Notes under the pieces: model-generated
The model's input: only the letters and a program-made list of their open reading frames with translations
What the model was told of the DNA's origin: nothing
Databases searched by the model: none
In this document: positions 1-8,200 of the stretch, in pieces
How the letters are laid out: the number at the start of each line of letters is the position of its first letter
Position numbering within the stretch: the stretch's first letter is position 1
Position numbers and translations under genes: made by a program
Origin: Bifidobacterium vespertilionis
GTDB lineage: Bacteria; Actinomycetota; Actinomycetes; Actinomycetales; Bifidobacteriaceae
Assembly (NCBI RefSeq): GCF_008698145.1
Contig: NZ_RZNZ01000015.1
Coordinates: 30,134 to 94,133, forward strand
DNA: 64,000 nt
Direction: 5' to 3'

Positions 1-506
1 GCCTGCGCGTTCTTGCCGTACACCACATAGGTGGCATACCAGAAATTGGAGCGCAGCAGGCACACGCCGGCGATGAACTGCTCGGCCGCAAGCCCCACCA
101 CGAACACGAATCGCCACAGCCATGTCCGGGTCTGCACCACCGCCATGCCCAGACCGGTGAACGCGAACATCGTGACCGTCCACGCGACTAGCGCCACCCC
201 ACGCGGCTCCACGCGGCCCATGTACTCCATGGCCAGCGCGGTGTGGTTCATGGCCAGATCGCGCCCGGCCCAATAGGGCAGTACGATCGCGGCAAGCACC
301 AGGACGAAGAACCCGGCCCATGCGGCGGGGCGGAAGCGGCGACGCTCCACATCCGCGAGCGAAAGATCCGACTGCGGCTGCTCCGCGGCGGCCTCGAACA
401 GTTCGTCGGAACGCTCCTCGGCGGTCTCGGCGGCGGCATTCACGGATGACTCCGCGGGCGCCTGTGCGGGCGCCTGTGCGAGGGATGCGCCCCCGCCCGC
501 GTTCAT
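1..506 (-). CDS. Integral membrane protein, N-terminal part (runs off the window)
   Basis: Not recognised to family. The frame stays open to the window edge (168 codons visible), so the C-terminus is missing. Residues 1-58 are an Ala/Glu/Gln-rich, probably cytoplasmic tail. Three hydrophobic segments follow at about residues 62-79, 103-124 and 131-150, with basic and aromatic residues at their borders. The start is the ATG at 504-506; an ATG 5 bases upstream is followed at once by a stop in its own frame. No clear Shine-Dalgarno sequence is seen. It reads away from the tRNA-Gly gene on the same strand. Being a membrane protein is clear from composition; any transport or enzymatic role is unknown. 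Confidence 0.7.
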   Translation of the reverse strand, partial: MNAGGGASLAQAPAQAPAESSVNAAAETAEERSDELFEAAAEQPQSDLSLADVERRRFRPAAWAGFFVLVLAAIVLPYWAGRDLAMNHTALAMEYMGRVEPRGVALVAWTVTMFAFTGLGMAVVQTRTWLWRFVFVVGLAAEQFIAGVCLLRSNFWYATYVVYGKNAQ

Positions 507-578
507 GCCATCCGCATCCGGCCGCAATTTGTTCTCACCCAATTCTCACCTCGCGCGCCCTCGACTGCCTCCAATTAT

Positions 579-613
579 CAAAAAGGCCGGAAACCCATGA
601 TTTCCAGCCTTTT
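579..613 (-). terminator. Rho-independent terminator after tRNA-Gly
   Basis: Inverted arms AAAAGGCCGGAAA (581-593) and TTTCCAGCCTTTT (601-613) with a 7-base loop. Read on the minus strand, the hairpin ends in a T-run directly downstream of the tRNA, as expected for intrinsic termination. Confidence 0.75.
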
Positions 614-619
614 CTTGAG

Positions 620-690
620 AGCGGACGACGGGAATCGAACCCGCGTAATCAGTTTGGAAGACTGAGGCTCTACCATTGAGCTACGTCCGC
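620..690 (-). tRNA. tRNA-Gly (anticodon UCC)
   Basis: Folds as a 71-nt tRNA without encoded CCA. The acceptor stem GCGGACG pairs with CGTCCGC. The D-arm contains AGCTCAATGGTAGAGC, the anticodon loop is CTTCCAA with anticodon TCC, and the T-loop GGGTTCGATTCCC is canonical. The discriminator base is U. It decodes GGA/GGG glycine codons. A strong terminator follows immediately. Upstream on the minus strand, TTGCAA and TAATCA are plausible promoter hexamers about 18 bp apart. Confidence 0.95.
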
Positions 691-732
691 ATGGAAGCCG
701 CGAAAACTTCCGAAGGTTGATTATTGCATACA

Positions 733-770
733 TCCGCGATTTTGCAAAATCGTGCGATAGAATGTCACTC
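733..770. promoter_or_regulatory. Divergent promoter region with a 16-bp palindrome
   Basis: CGATTTTGCAAAATCG (733-748) is a perfect palindrome midway between the minus-strand tRNA-Gly and the plus-strand C-S lyase. A TAGAAT hexamer downstream on the plus strand could be the -10 box of the lyase gene. The palindrome may be a binding site, or it may only reflect overlapping divergent promoter elements. A stray half of the ACTGGGCAGATC repeat family lies at about 804-815. Confidence 0.35.
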
Positions 771-897
771 GTCCCAAATGCGGATCCGGCCGCGATCGGC
801 CGCGATCTGCCCAGATTCGGTCGGATCGGCCCCGGCAGGCCGCGCCGGCCCCAGGCCATGGCAACAGACCCATGACAACGGCAAAGGAGCGGCTCGC

Positions 898-2127
898 ATG
901 ACGCACACCCATGATTTCACCTCGATCATCGACAGGCACGGCAAGGACGCCATCGCCATCGACGCGGTAGGGTCGGTCGACCCCCATTTCAGGGGGTTCG
1001 CGCCGGATGCGCCCAAGCCGGGCTTCGATGTGATCCCCATGTGGGTGGCGGACATGAACTTCCCCACCGCGCCCTCCATCCAGGAGGCGATCATCGAGCG
1101 CGTGAAGCATCCGATGTTCGGCTACTTCACACCAAGCGCGGAGTACTTCCAAAGCATCATCGACTGGCAGCGCGACCGCAACGGCGTGACCGGCCTCGCC
1201 CCGGAGCACATCGGCTACGAGAACGGCGTGCTGGGCGGCGTGGTCAGCGCGCTCAAGGCCTTCGCACAGCCCGGCGACGCGGTGCTGCTGCACTCCCCCA
1301 CCTACAACGGCTTCACCAACGCGATCGGCTCCAACGGCTTCCGCATCGAGCACAGCCCCCTGAAGCGCGACGAGGACGGCGTGTGGCGCATGGACTTCGA
1401 GGACATGGACCGCAGGATCAAGGCCAACAACATCCACGCCGTGGTGTTCTGCAGCCCCCACAACCCCACGGGCCGCGTGTGGGAACGCTGGGAGATCGAG
1501 CGCGCGATGGAGGTGTACCGCGCGAACGACTGCGTGGTGGTCTCCGACGAGATCTGGTCCGATCTGATCCTCTCCGGCAACAGGCACATCCCCACACAAT
1601 CGGTGAGCGACGACGCGCGCGATCGCACGATCGCGTTCTACGCGCCCAGCAAGACCTTCTCGCTGGCCGGACTCGTGGGCAGCTACCACATCGTTTACAG
1701 CAAGTACCTGCGCGATCGCCTCACGTCCGTGAGCGACAAGACGATCTACAACGCGATGAACGTGCTGTCCATGCACGCGCTGATCGGCGCCTACCGGCCC
1801 GACGGCCGCGTCTGGCTCGACGAGCTGCTCGAGGTGCTCACCGCCAACGCCGAGTACGCGGTGAACTTCATCGCCGAGCATTTCCCCGGGGTGTGCGTGG
1901 CGATGCCGCAGGGCACGTACATGCTGTTCCTCGACTGCACCGAGTGGTGCGAGCGCCACGGCGTGGGGATCGGCGACGTGATCAAGCGCGGCTGGGACGT
2001 AGGCGTTGCCTGGGAGGACGGCCGGCTGTTCCAGCACCCGTGCGCGATCCGCGTGAACCTCGCGCTGCCCGCCTCGCGAGTCGAGGAGGCCATGGAGCGC
2101 ATGCGCCGGTACGTGTTCACGGACTGA
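898..2127 (+). CDS. MalY/PatB-type aminotransferase (probable cystathionine beta-lyase)
   Basis: A 409-residue fold-type I PLP enzyme of the MalY/PatB class, which cleaves C-S bonds of cystathionine or cysteine conjugates to give homocysteine or thiol, pyruvate and ammonia. The early motif IPMWVADMNFPTAPSIQEAI is diagnostic. SPHNPTGRVW contacts cofactor and substrate, VVSDEIWSDL carries the PLP-binding Asp, and Lys252 in APSKTFSLAG is the Schiff-base lysine. Length matches the family (about 390-410). The ATG at 898 is chosen because AAAGGAG lies about 9 bases upstream; the frame is open further 5', but no ribosome site is seen there. It is a lone gene, not embedded in a methionine cluster. 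Known members can also act as C-S lyases on xenobiotic conjugates or, in E. coli MalY, as a regulator partner. Confidence 0.88.
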   Translation: MTHTHDFTSIIDRHGKDAIAIDAVGSVDPHFRGFAPDAPKPGFDVIPMWVADMNFPTAPSIQEAIIERVKHPMFGYFTPSAEYFQSIIDWQRDRNGVTGLAPEHIGYENGVLGGVVSALKAFAQPGDAVLLHSPTYNGFTNAIGSNGFRIEHSPLKRDEDGVWRMDFEDMDRRIKANNIHAVVFCSPHNPTGRVWERWEIERAMEVYRANDCVVVSDEIWSDLILSGNRHIPTQSVSDDARDRTIAFYAPSKTFSLAGLVGSYHIVYSKYLRDRLTSVSDKTIYNAMNVLSMHALIGAYRPDGRVWLDELLEVLTANAEYAVNFIAEHFPGVCVAMPQGTYMLFLDCTEWCERHGVGIGDVIKRGWDVGVAWEDGRLFQHPCAIRVNLALPASRVEEAMERMRRYVFTD

Positions 2128-2150
2128 CGCGGATTTGCGGTGCGGGCGGG

Positions 2151-2180
2151 CGGCTGCGGGCGGCTGCGGGCGGCTGCGGG
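2151..2180. repeat. Three tandem copies of CGGCTGCGGG
   Basis: A perfect 10-bp direct repeat, three units, just after the lyase stop codon. It is non-coding here and could vary in copy number between strains. Confidence 0.8.
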
Positions 2181-2237
2181 CGCGTGCGATTGCGGCCATC
2201 CCCCATCCGATCCGCTCACTGTGCGCACTCCAGAAAT

Positions 2238-2386
2238 CAGAATGAGCAGATCGGATGTCTAGGAGCCCAAAATCGGCCACAAGACATCGGATCTGCTCAA
2301 TCTGACTGGCCAAGGCCACAGAATGAGCAAATCCGATGCCCATAAGCCTGATAATCGGCCACAGGACATCCGATCTGCTCATTCTG
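2238..2386. repeat. Two tandem palindromic units (GAGCAGATC family)
   Basis: Unit 1 (2238-2304) and unit 2 (2319-2386) are each about 67 bp. Their outer arms read CAGAATGAGCAGATC against GATCTGCTCA-TCTG, an inner stem is GATGTC/GACATC, and the apical region contains AATCGGCCAC. A third, degenerate half (AAATGAGCGAATCC) follows at about 2402. They occupy most of the 327-bp gap between the convergent lyase and amylosucrase genes. The same architecture, with ACTGGGCAGATC outer arms, recurs at 20514-20575 and 47691-47817. Confidence 0.8.
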
Positions 2387-2454
2387 GCTCAGTAAGCCCG
2401 CAAAATGAGCGAATCCATTGGGTGATCGGCGCCGATCACCCGCTGCGCTCATCC

Positions 2455-4293
2455 CTACCGGACGATCACGCGCGCCTCATAGGGTGCGAGTTCGGCATCG
2501 AACGCCGACATCACCCCTTCGGAGCCGTCCAGCCGCGCCGACTGCGCGACGCCGGAGAAGTTGAACAGCCCCACGATCACACGATCGCCCTGCTTGCGCA
2601 GCACGGCGAGCACCGCATCGTTGTGCGCATCCCATGTGGTCACCCAGGCGTCGGGCGCAAAGCAGGGGTCGTCCCGCATCTCGCGCAGCGACTCCATGCC
2701 CTCCCACAGGCGGTTCTGCAGCGTGCCGGGCGTATGGCGCAGTGCGGCCTTGTCCCAATCGAACCGGCTGCGATGCAGGTTGCGGCTGTCGTCGATGCGC
2801 GACGGATCCTCCTTGTAGTCCCATCCGTTGAGCTGGGCGATCTCGTCGCCGCAACTGAGCATCGGGAAACCGCGCAGGAACGACATCGCCCGGTGCAGCA
2901 GCAGATCACGATCCACCGCGGTGTCCAGCGCGGGACGGTCGTGCGTGATGATCGCGCGCTCCACGCCGGTCAGGCTCGCGGTGGTGCCGCAGCTGCGCGC
3001 ATCGCCGGACGCCTCGTCATAGTTGTACAGCTCGCCCATGGCCCAGCTGCCGGGCACCGCACCCTCGTAGAAGTGGTAGAGGAACTTCTTGTGCTTCAGC
3101 GGGTCGATGCCCAGACGCCGCTCCTCGTCCTCGTCAAGACCCCAGCCGATGTCGTCGTGGCAGCGCAGGTAGTTGACGAACCAGCAGTTGTCCGGCAGGG
3201 CGTCCAGCGCGTCGATCTGCGCCTTGAGCAGGCGGGTGTCCCCGTTGGCGAGCGCGCTCCACAGGTTGACCATGATCGACACGTTGTACAGCATGTGGCA
3301 TTCCGGCTTGTCCGGGGTGCCGAAGTAGGCGGCGAGCTCCTTGGGCGCCATGACCACTTCGCCCTTGAGCACCACGGCCGGGCAGACGCATTCAAGCACG
3401 ATGCGCAGCATGCGGACGATGGTGTGGACCTGCGGCAGGTTGCGGCAGTTGGTGCCGAATTCCTTCCAGATGTACGGCACGGCATCCAGACGGAACACCT
3501 CCACACCCAGATTGGCCAGATGCATGACGCTGGAGAGCATGCCCACGAGCACCTTGGGATTGCGGTAGTTCAGATCCCACTGGAACGGGTAGAACTGGGT
3601 CATGACCCACTTGCCCATCTTCTCGTTCCAGGTGAAGTTGCCTGGAGCGGTGTTGGGGAAGACCTGCGGGACATGCGCGTCATACTCATCGGGCACGGTG
3701 CGGTCGTCGTAGCAGAAGTAGTAGTCCTGATACTCCGGGTCACCCGCTTCGGCGGCCTTGGCCCAGCGGTGGGAGGATGCCGTGTGGTTCATCACGAAGT
3801 CGAGGCACAGGCTGATGCCGGCCGCGCGCAGCTTCCTGGTGAGGGCGGCCAGATCCTCGTTGGTGCCGAACATGGGGTCGACGTTGTCGAAATCCTCCAC
3901 CGCATAGCCGCCGTCGTTGTAGGGGTGCGGCATCTGCAGCAGCGGCATGAGGTGCAGGTAGGTGAGCTTCTGCTCCTTGAGGTAGGGGATGTTGTCCGCG
4001 AGCTTGTTGAGGCTGCCGGCGAACAGGTCGGTGTACATGGTCATGCCGAACATGTCGCCGCGCTTGTACCATTCGGGGTCCTTCTCGCGGGCCTCGTCAA
4101 GGTCGCGGAGGTCCTCGGGACGTGCGGCCGACGACTCGGACATGGTGTCCAGCAGGCGCTGGAACGCGGCGCGGTCATCGTACAGTTCCATGAACAGCCA
4201 TTCGAGCTCGTCGCGGCGTTGTGCGAGGCGCTCGGCGAATGCGGGGGCGGGGACCGATTCGGGGACAGCGGTCTTGCGTGCGGCCTTGGGCAT
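2455..4293 (-). CDS. Amylosucrase (GH13 subfamily 4)
   Basis: A 612-residue cytoplasmic GH13 enzyme with no signal peptide. Amylosucrase polymerises the glucosyl unit of sucrose into an alpha-1,4-glucan and releases fructose. The N-terminal helical region typical of amylosucrases (about residues 1-90) precedes the TIM barrel. Conserved regions: LDFVMNHT (region I), VFRLDAVPYIW with nucleophile Asp about 269, VVLKGEVVM with acid/base Glu about 312, and LRCHDDIGWG with the transition-state Asp near 380. PHPYNDGGYAV is also characteristic of the family. Length is close to known amylosucrases (about 620-650). GGAG lies just upstream of the ATG at 4293. It is monocistronic with its own promoter region containing a LacI-like palindrome. 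Sucrose phosphorylase is excluded by length and by the N-terminal domain. Confidence 0.87.
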   Translation of the reverse strand: MPKAARKTAVPESVPAPAFAERLAQRRDELEWLFMELYDDRAAFQRLLDTMSESSAARPEDLRDLDEAREKDPEWYKRGDMFGMTMYTDLFAGSLNKLADNIPYLKEQKLTYLHLMPLLQMPHPYNDGGYAVEDFDNVDPMFGTNEDLAALTRKLRAAGISLCLDFVMNHTASSHRWAKAAEAGDPEYQDYYFCYDDRTVPDEYDAHVPQVFPNTAPGNFTWNEKMGKWVMTQFYPFQWDLNYRNPKVLVGMLSSVMHLANLGVEVFRLDAVPYIWKEFGTNCRNLPQVHTIVRMLRIVLECVCPAVVLKGEVVMAPKELAAYFGTPDKPECHMLYNVSIMVNLWSALANGDTRLLKAQIDALDALPDNCWFVNYLRCHDDIGWGLDEDEERRLGIDPLKHKKFLYHFYEGAVPGSWAMGELYNYDEASGDARSCGTTASLTGVERAIITHDRPALDTAVDRDLLLHRAMSFLRGFPMLSCGDEIAQLNGWDYKEDPSRIDDSRNLHRSRFDWDKAALRHTPGTLQNRLWEGMESLREMRDDPCFAPDAWVTTWDAHNDAVLAVLRKQGDRVIVGLFNFSGVAQSARLDGSEGVMSAFDAELAPYEARVIVR

Positions 4294-4364
4294 GGGAAGA
4301 ACTCCTTCGTTCCGGTGATTTCCGTGATGCGCGTCAATTGTTTGACGTTGATCAACAGCATATA

Positions 4365-4380
4365 TCAAACCGGTTCGACA
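4365..4380. promoter_or_regulatory. Putative LacI-family operator upstream of amylosucrase
   Basis: TCAAACCGGTTCGACA is centred on the palindrome AACCGGTT, the CG-centred shape usual for LacI-type operators. It lies about 75 bp upstream of the amylosucrase start in an A+T-richer spacer. Binding is inferred. It differs from the AACGTT-centred operators of the 47-59 kb region, so a different regulator would be involved. Confidence 0.45.
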
Positions 4381-4425
4381 CGCCACTTGGAGACACCTTG
4401 GAACGGCTCGTCCACGGCCGATTCC

Positions 4426-4911
4426 TCACCGTTCTTCCGCAGACCTCCCCGTCCGCGACTCCAGGATTGCCACGGCGGAGGCCACCGGCCCGTCATGACT
4501 CAGGGAGATGTGCCAGCTGGGCGCTTCCCCGGTCATACCGCCGTCCTGAGCGAAGGTCCCAGCCAGCGAGGCGACGAGGGCATGCCCCACATCGGCGCGG
4601 AGTACGACGCGCGGCACCCCGCGGGAGTCGTCGAGGATTTCGATGCCGCCCCAGGGGAAGTCGTCCAGCGTGTAGGGCGCGGGGGCTCCGGCACGGGCCA
4701 GCGCCTCGCACCAGGCTTTGAGCACCGCCTCCTTGCCGGCCCATCTGACCGCCAGATGCACGGCCTCGCCATCATGCCTGACCTCGCCGCGCATGGCCGA
4801 CTGACGCAACTCGCGCGCGGAGAACAGCGAGCGCATGCGCGTGCCCGGTTCTGCCAGCTGCGCGGCGAACGCGGCCACGTCCACCACGTCATGCCCCAAT
4901 CCGAGGATCAT
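4426..4911 (-). CDS. acpS: Holo-[acyl-carrier-protein] synthase (4'-phosphopantetheinyl transferase)
   Basis: 161 residues, the usual AcpS size. It transfers the 4'-phosphopantetheine arm from CoA to the conserved serine of the carrier-protein domain. Motifs: GLGHDVVDV near the N-terminus (Mg-binding Asp), WAGKEAVLKA in the middle (Glu and Lys of the second signature) and WHISLSHDGPVASA near the C-terminus. GGAGGGCCC immediately before the ATG at 4911 fixes the start. It is the last gene of the minus-strand lipid block, downstream of fas and separated from it only by 336 bp of repeat DNA. This strongly suggests that its substrate is the integral ACP domain of that synthase. It could read through from fas or use its own promoter. 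Confidence 0.9.
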   Translation of the reverse strand: MILGLGHDVVDVAAFAAQLAEPGTRMRSLFSARELRQSAMRGEVRHDGEAVHLAVRWAGKEAVLKAWCEALARAGAPAPYTLDDFPWGGIEILDDSRGVPRVVLRADVGHALVASLAGTFAQDGGMTGEAPSWHISLSHDGPVASAVAILESRTGRSAEER

Positions 4912-4980
4912 GGGCCCTCCTTCCGCCGTGTTGGAGCGTATTTCCGCCATTCTGAGCGAGCGTAATCCTGAGCTCTCCCC

Positions 4981-5096
4981 GTCATCCTGAGCGGAGCGTA
5001 GCGGAGTCGAAGGATCCTTGGCCATTGCGCACAAAGTCACAATGCGGATGGTTAAGGATCCTTCGACTCCGCGCTTCGCGCTACGCTCAGGATGAC
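4981..5096. repeat. GTCATCCTGAGC inverted-repeat element (RE1 family), copy 1
   Basis: A 116-bp imperfect palindrome. It starts GTCATCCTGAGCGGAGCGTA, ends with the complementary CAGGATGAC, and has inner arms GTCGAAGGATCCTT and AAGGATCCTTCGAC around an A+T-richer loop. The same unit recurs at 20285, 22124/22282, 42104, 47516 and 49552. It is intergenic, between fas and acpS, and contains no reading frame of interest. Confidence 0.9.
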
Positions 5097-5109
5097 GGGA
5101 GGGGACCCG

Positions 5110-5289
5110 CATCAGGCTTCGAAGAAGCCGGATGCGCCGAGGCGAGCATCAGGTCGAGCCGTGAAGCGGGGAGCCCAGCGGGCTCCCCGTAGGCGAGAGG
5201 AGCCGCCGCCAAGGCGGCGACGGAATCCTGACGCGAACCGAAGCGGGTCAGGCTTCGAAGAAGCCGGATTCGCTGAGGCGAGCGTCAGG
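5110..5289. repeat. Duplicated fas 3' end flanking a three-hairpin repeat (RE2 family), copy 1
   Basis: About 43 bp of the fas 3' end including its stop (5246-5289) is repeated at 5110-5152 with four substitutions, keeping a TGA after the same Gly-Phe-Phe-Glu-Ala codons. Between the copies lies an RE2 element (5156-5227): hairpin GGGGAGCCC/GGGCTCCCC, linker GTAGGCGAGAGGAG, hairpin GCCGCCGCC/GGCGGCG. A short inverted copy of fas codons, AATCCTGACGC, follows at 5224-5234. Together with RE1 these fill the 336-bp fas-acpS gap. Confidence 0.8.
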
Positions 5290-8200
5290 ATTCAGCAGCA
5301 TGGCCTTCTCCACCTCGTGGGCGTTGTAGCGCGTGCCGTCGGCGAGCTTGGCGCCGTCCTCGCGGAAGCGGCGGTTCTCGATCGGCTCGTACAGCGGGGC
5401 GCGGCCCATCATGCCTTCCTCGAGGCGGCGCTGGCCGGCGGCGAGTCGGTCGTTCGCGCGCTCGCGCCACGCCTCAAGGGCGTCCGCGCCGGCGGTGTGC
5501 GCCACGGCGGCCTCGAAGGCGCCGGGGCTCACGATCGCAGCGAATCCGGACACGTGGCCGAAGCCGAGCGAGGTGGCCAGGCCGGCCTTGACCGCGCCGA
5601 CGTGCAGCGGGGTGCGCAGCCAGACCATGTGGTCGTCGCGCGAGAGCTTCGGATCCACGCAGTCGAGCGAGGCGTTGGCCGGGATCACGCCGGACCTGAA
5701 CAGCTGGGTGAGGCCGTTGATCTGGAAGATCGCGGCGCCGCCCTTCGCGTGTCCGGTGAGGGTCTTCTGCGAGATCACGAACAGCGGGTTGCCGTCCGTG
5801 CGGCCGATCGCGTGGGCCAGCGTGTTGTGCAGCTCGGACTCGTTGGGATCGTTCGCATTGGTGGACGTGTCGTGCTTGGAGACCACGGCGATATCGTCCG
5901 GCGTGACGCCGAGCTTCGCCAGATCGCGCACCAGCTTCGAGTCGCGCCCGCCCATGCCGGCCGCCAGGGCGCCAAGGCCCGGGGCGGGGATGGAGGTGTG
6001 GGCGCCGTCTGCGAAGCTGTGGACGTAGCCGATCACGCCGGCCACCGGCAGACCGAGCTTCAGGGCGATGTCGCCGCGGGTCAGCAGGATCGTGCCGCCG
6101 CCCTGAGACTCCACGAAGCCGCCGCGGCGACGGTCGTTCGCGCGGCTGAAGAAGCGCGCGTCGATGCCCTTGCCGTACATCTCCGCCGAGTTGGCCGTGG
6201 CGTTCATGTTGCCGAAGCCGATCACGGATTCCACGCCGATGTCGTCGATCGCGCCGGTGACCACGAAGTCGGCCTTGCCGAGGGCGATCTTGTCGAAGCC
6301 CTCCTCAAGGGAGACCGCGGCGGTGGCGCAGGCGGAGACCGGCTGGACCATGTTGCCGTAGCCGCCGATGTACGACTGCATCACATGCGCGGCCACCACG
6401 TTCGGCAGGACCTCCTGCAGGATGTCCGTGGGGATCTCGTGGTTGAGGAAGCGGTCGAGGTACAGCTTGCGCATGGAGCGCATGCCGCCGAAGCCGGTGC
6501 CCTGCGTGCTGGCGACCAGCGACGGGTGGATGGACTGGAGGATCTCGGCGGGCGTGAAGCCGGCGGACAGGTAGGCGTCCACGGTGGTCACGATGTTCCA
6601 CAGCGCGATCTCGTCCACATCGCCCACCATGGAGGCGGGGATGCCCCACTTGATCGGGTCGAAGCCCTTGGGGAACTGGCCGCCGACCGTGCGGGTCATG
6701 GTGGCGCGGCGGGGCACGCGGATCATGGAGCCGGCGTGGCGGATGACGGTCCACTCGCCGCTCTCCTCGTCGCGCTCGATCGACGTGTGGGCCTCGTCGA
6801 GCTTGACGTACTCGCGGGCCACGTCCTCGGTGGGCACGGAGAAGGTCACGTCGTGGTCCAGGAAGACCTCGGCCTCCTCCTCGTCGGCGCCGTCCTTGTA
6901 GTCGGCACCCATGCCCTCGTCGAAGGGGCGGATGCCGGAACGGGCCACGACCTCGTCGTGGTAGCGCTCGGCGATGTCCTCCTCCGGCACGAGGTTGCCG
7001 TCGGTGTCGTACCAGCCCGGCTTGGGGCTGTCCTGCCAGGTGAGCAGGCCCATGTTCCAGGCGAGTTCGAGCACCGCGCCGGCGGACAGGTCGACCGTGC
7101 CGTCCGGGTGGATGCCCAGCTCGGCCTCGAAGCGCGTGCGGCCGGAGCCCCACGGGCCCAGCTCGCCCACGGACACGATGACGATCTCGTCCTCGGGACG
7201 GGCGGTGACGGACTTCCAAGCGTCCGGATCGACGGTCGCCTGACGCGGCACGAACGGCGTCGGCAATGCCTTGATCCGCGCCCCGGCGGGTGCGTGGGAT
7301 GCGGCGTTGGCGTCCCCGGCCTTGTCCGCCGCGGCCGCCTGATCGGCCAATGCCTCGGCGCGCAGCGCGCGGATGTCGATCGGCTCGTTGCCCAAGCCTC
7401 CCGTCAGGTCCACGTCGAGCGGGGCCTTGGCGGCCTCGGCGCGCGAGGCGGAGGTGCACAGATCGAGCAGCTTCACGGCGATTTCGGCCGTGGAGTACGT
7501 GCGGATGCCGTGGCGCTCCACCACATCCACCAGCGGATCGTTGCCGCCCATGAGGCCGGTGCCACGCACCCAGCCGATCTTCGGATGGGCGAAGGTGACG
7601 CGGGACGACCAGACGCGCTCGGCGCGGGCGCGGTTGACGATCGCGTCGAATGCGCTCTTGACCTCGCCGTATGCGCCGTCGCCGCCGAACACGCCGCGGT
7701 TCGGGGAGCCCGGCAGCACCACATGCAGCTTGTGCTGCACGTCGGTGTCCGCGCCGATGGCCGCGAGTCCGGCGATCGCGCGCTCCACGCCCCAGAGCAT
7801 CAGGCGGGCCTGGGACTCGAACAGCTGGCCGGAATCGGCGAGCGTGCCGTGGACCGGCGGGGCCGCGAACGGGAAGAACAGGCTCGGCTCGTAGGCGGGC
7901 TTGAGGATCGTGGTGGTGGCGCCGTTGACCTTCTTCTGCACGTTGCCCACCCAGGCCACGAGCGCGTCCACGTCGCGGTAGCTGGACAGGTTGGCGGGCA
8001 CGAGCCACAGGCGGGCGTCGCCGGCCGCATGCTCGCGGTAGACGCGCTTGGCCCATGCCTTGATGGACGGGCGGAAGCTGTGCGAGGTGGCGATCACCGT
8101 GGCGCCACCGGCCAGCAGGCCGGAGACGACCTCGCCGGCGATGGAGTTCGCGGCCACGCCGGTGACCACGGCCACGTCGCCCGCGAAGCGGCTGGCGGCC

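Noticed and set aside
724..897. Upstream start for the C-S lyase gene
   Set aside because: The added 58 residues have no homology pattern, and AAAGGAG at 882-889 clearly serves the ATG at 898.
721..2382. Long minus-strand frame opposite the C-S lyase gene
   Set aside because: Composition typical of an antisense frame (His/Val/Ala-rich), no motif, while the plus strand encodes a complete PLP enzyme.
4981..5096. RE1 palindromes considered as CRISPR or as rho-independent terminators
   Set aside because: They are dispersed single units without regular spacers or cas genes. They lack a T-run after the stem and occur in both orientations relative to genes.
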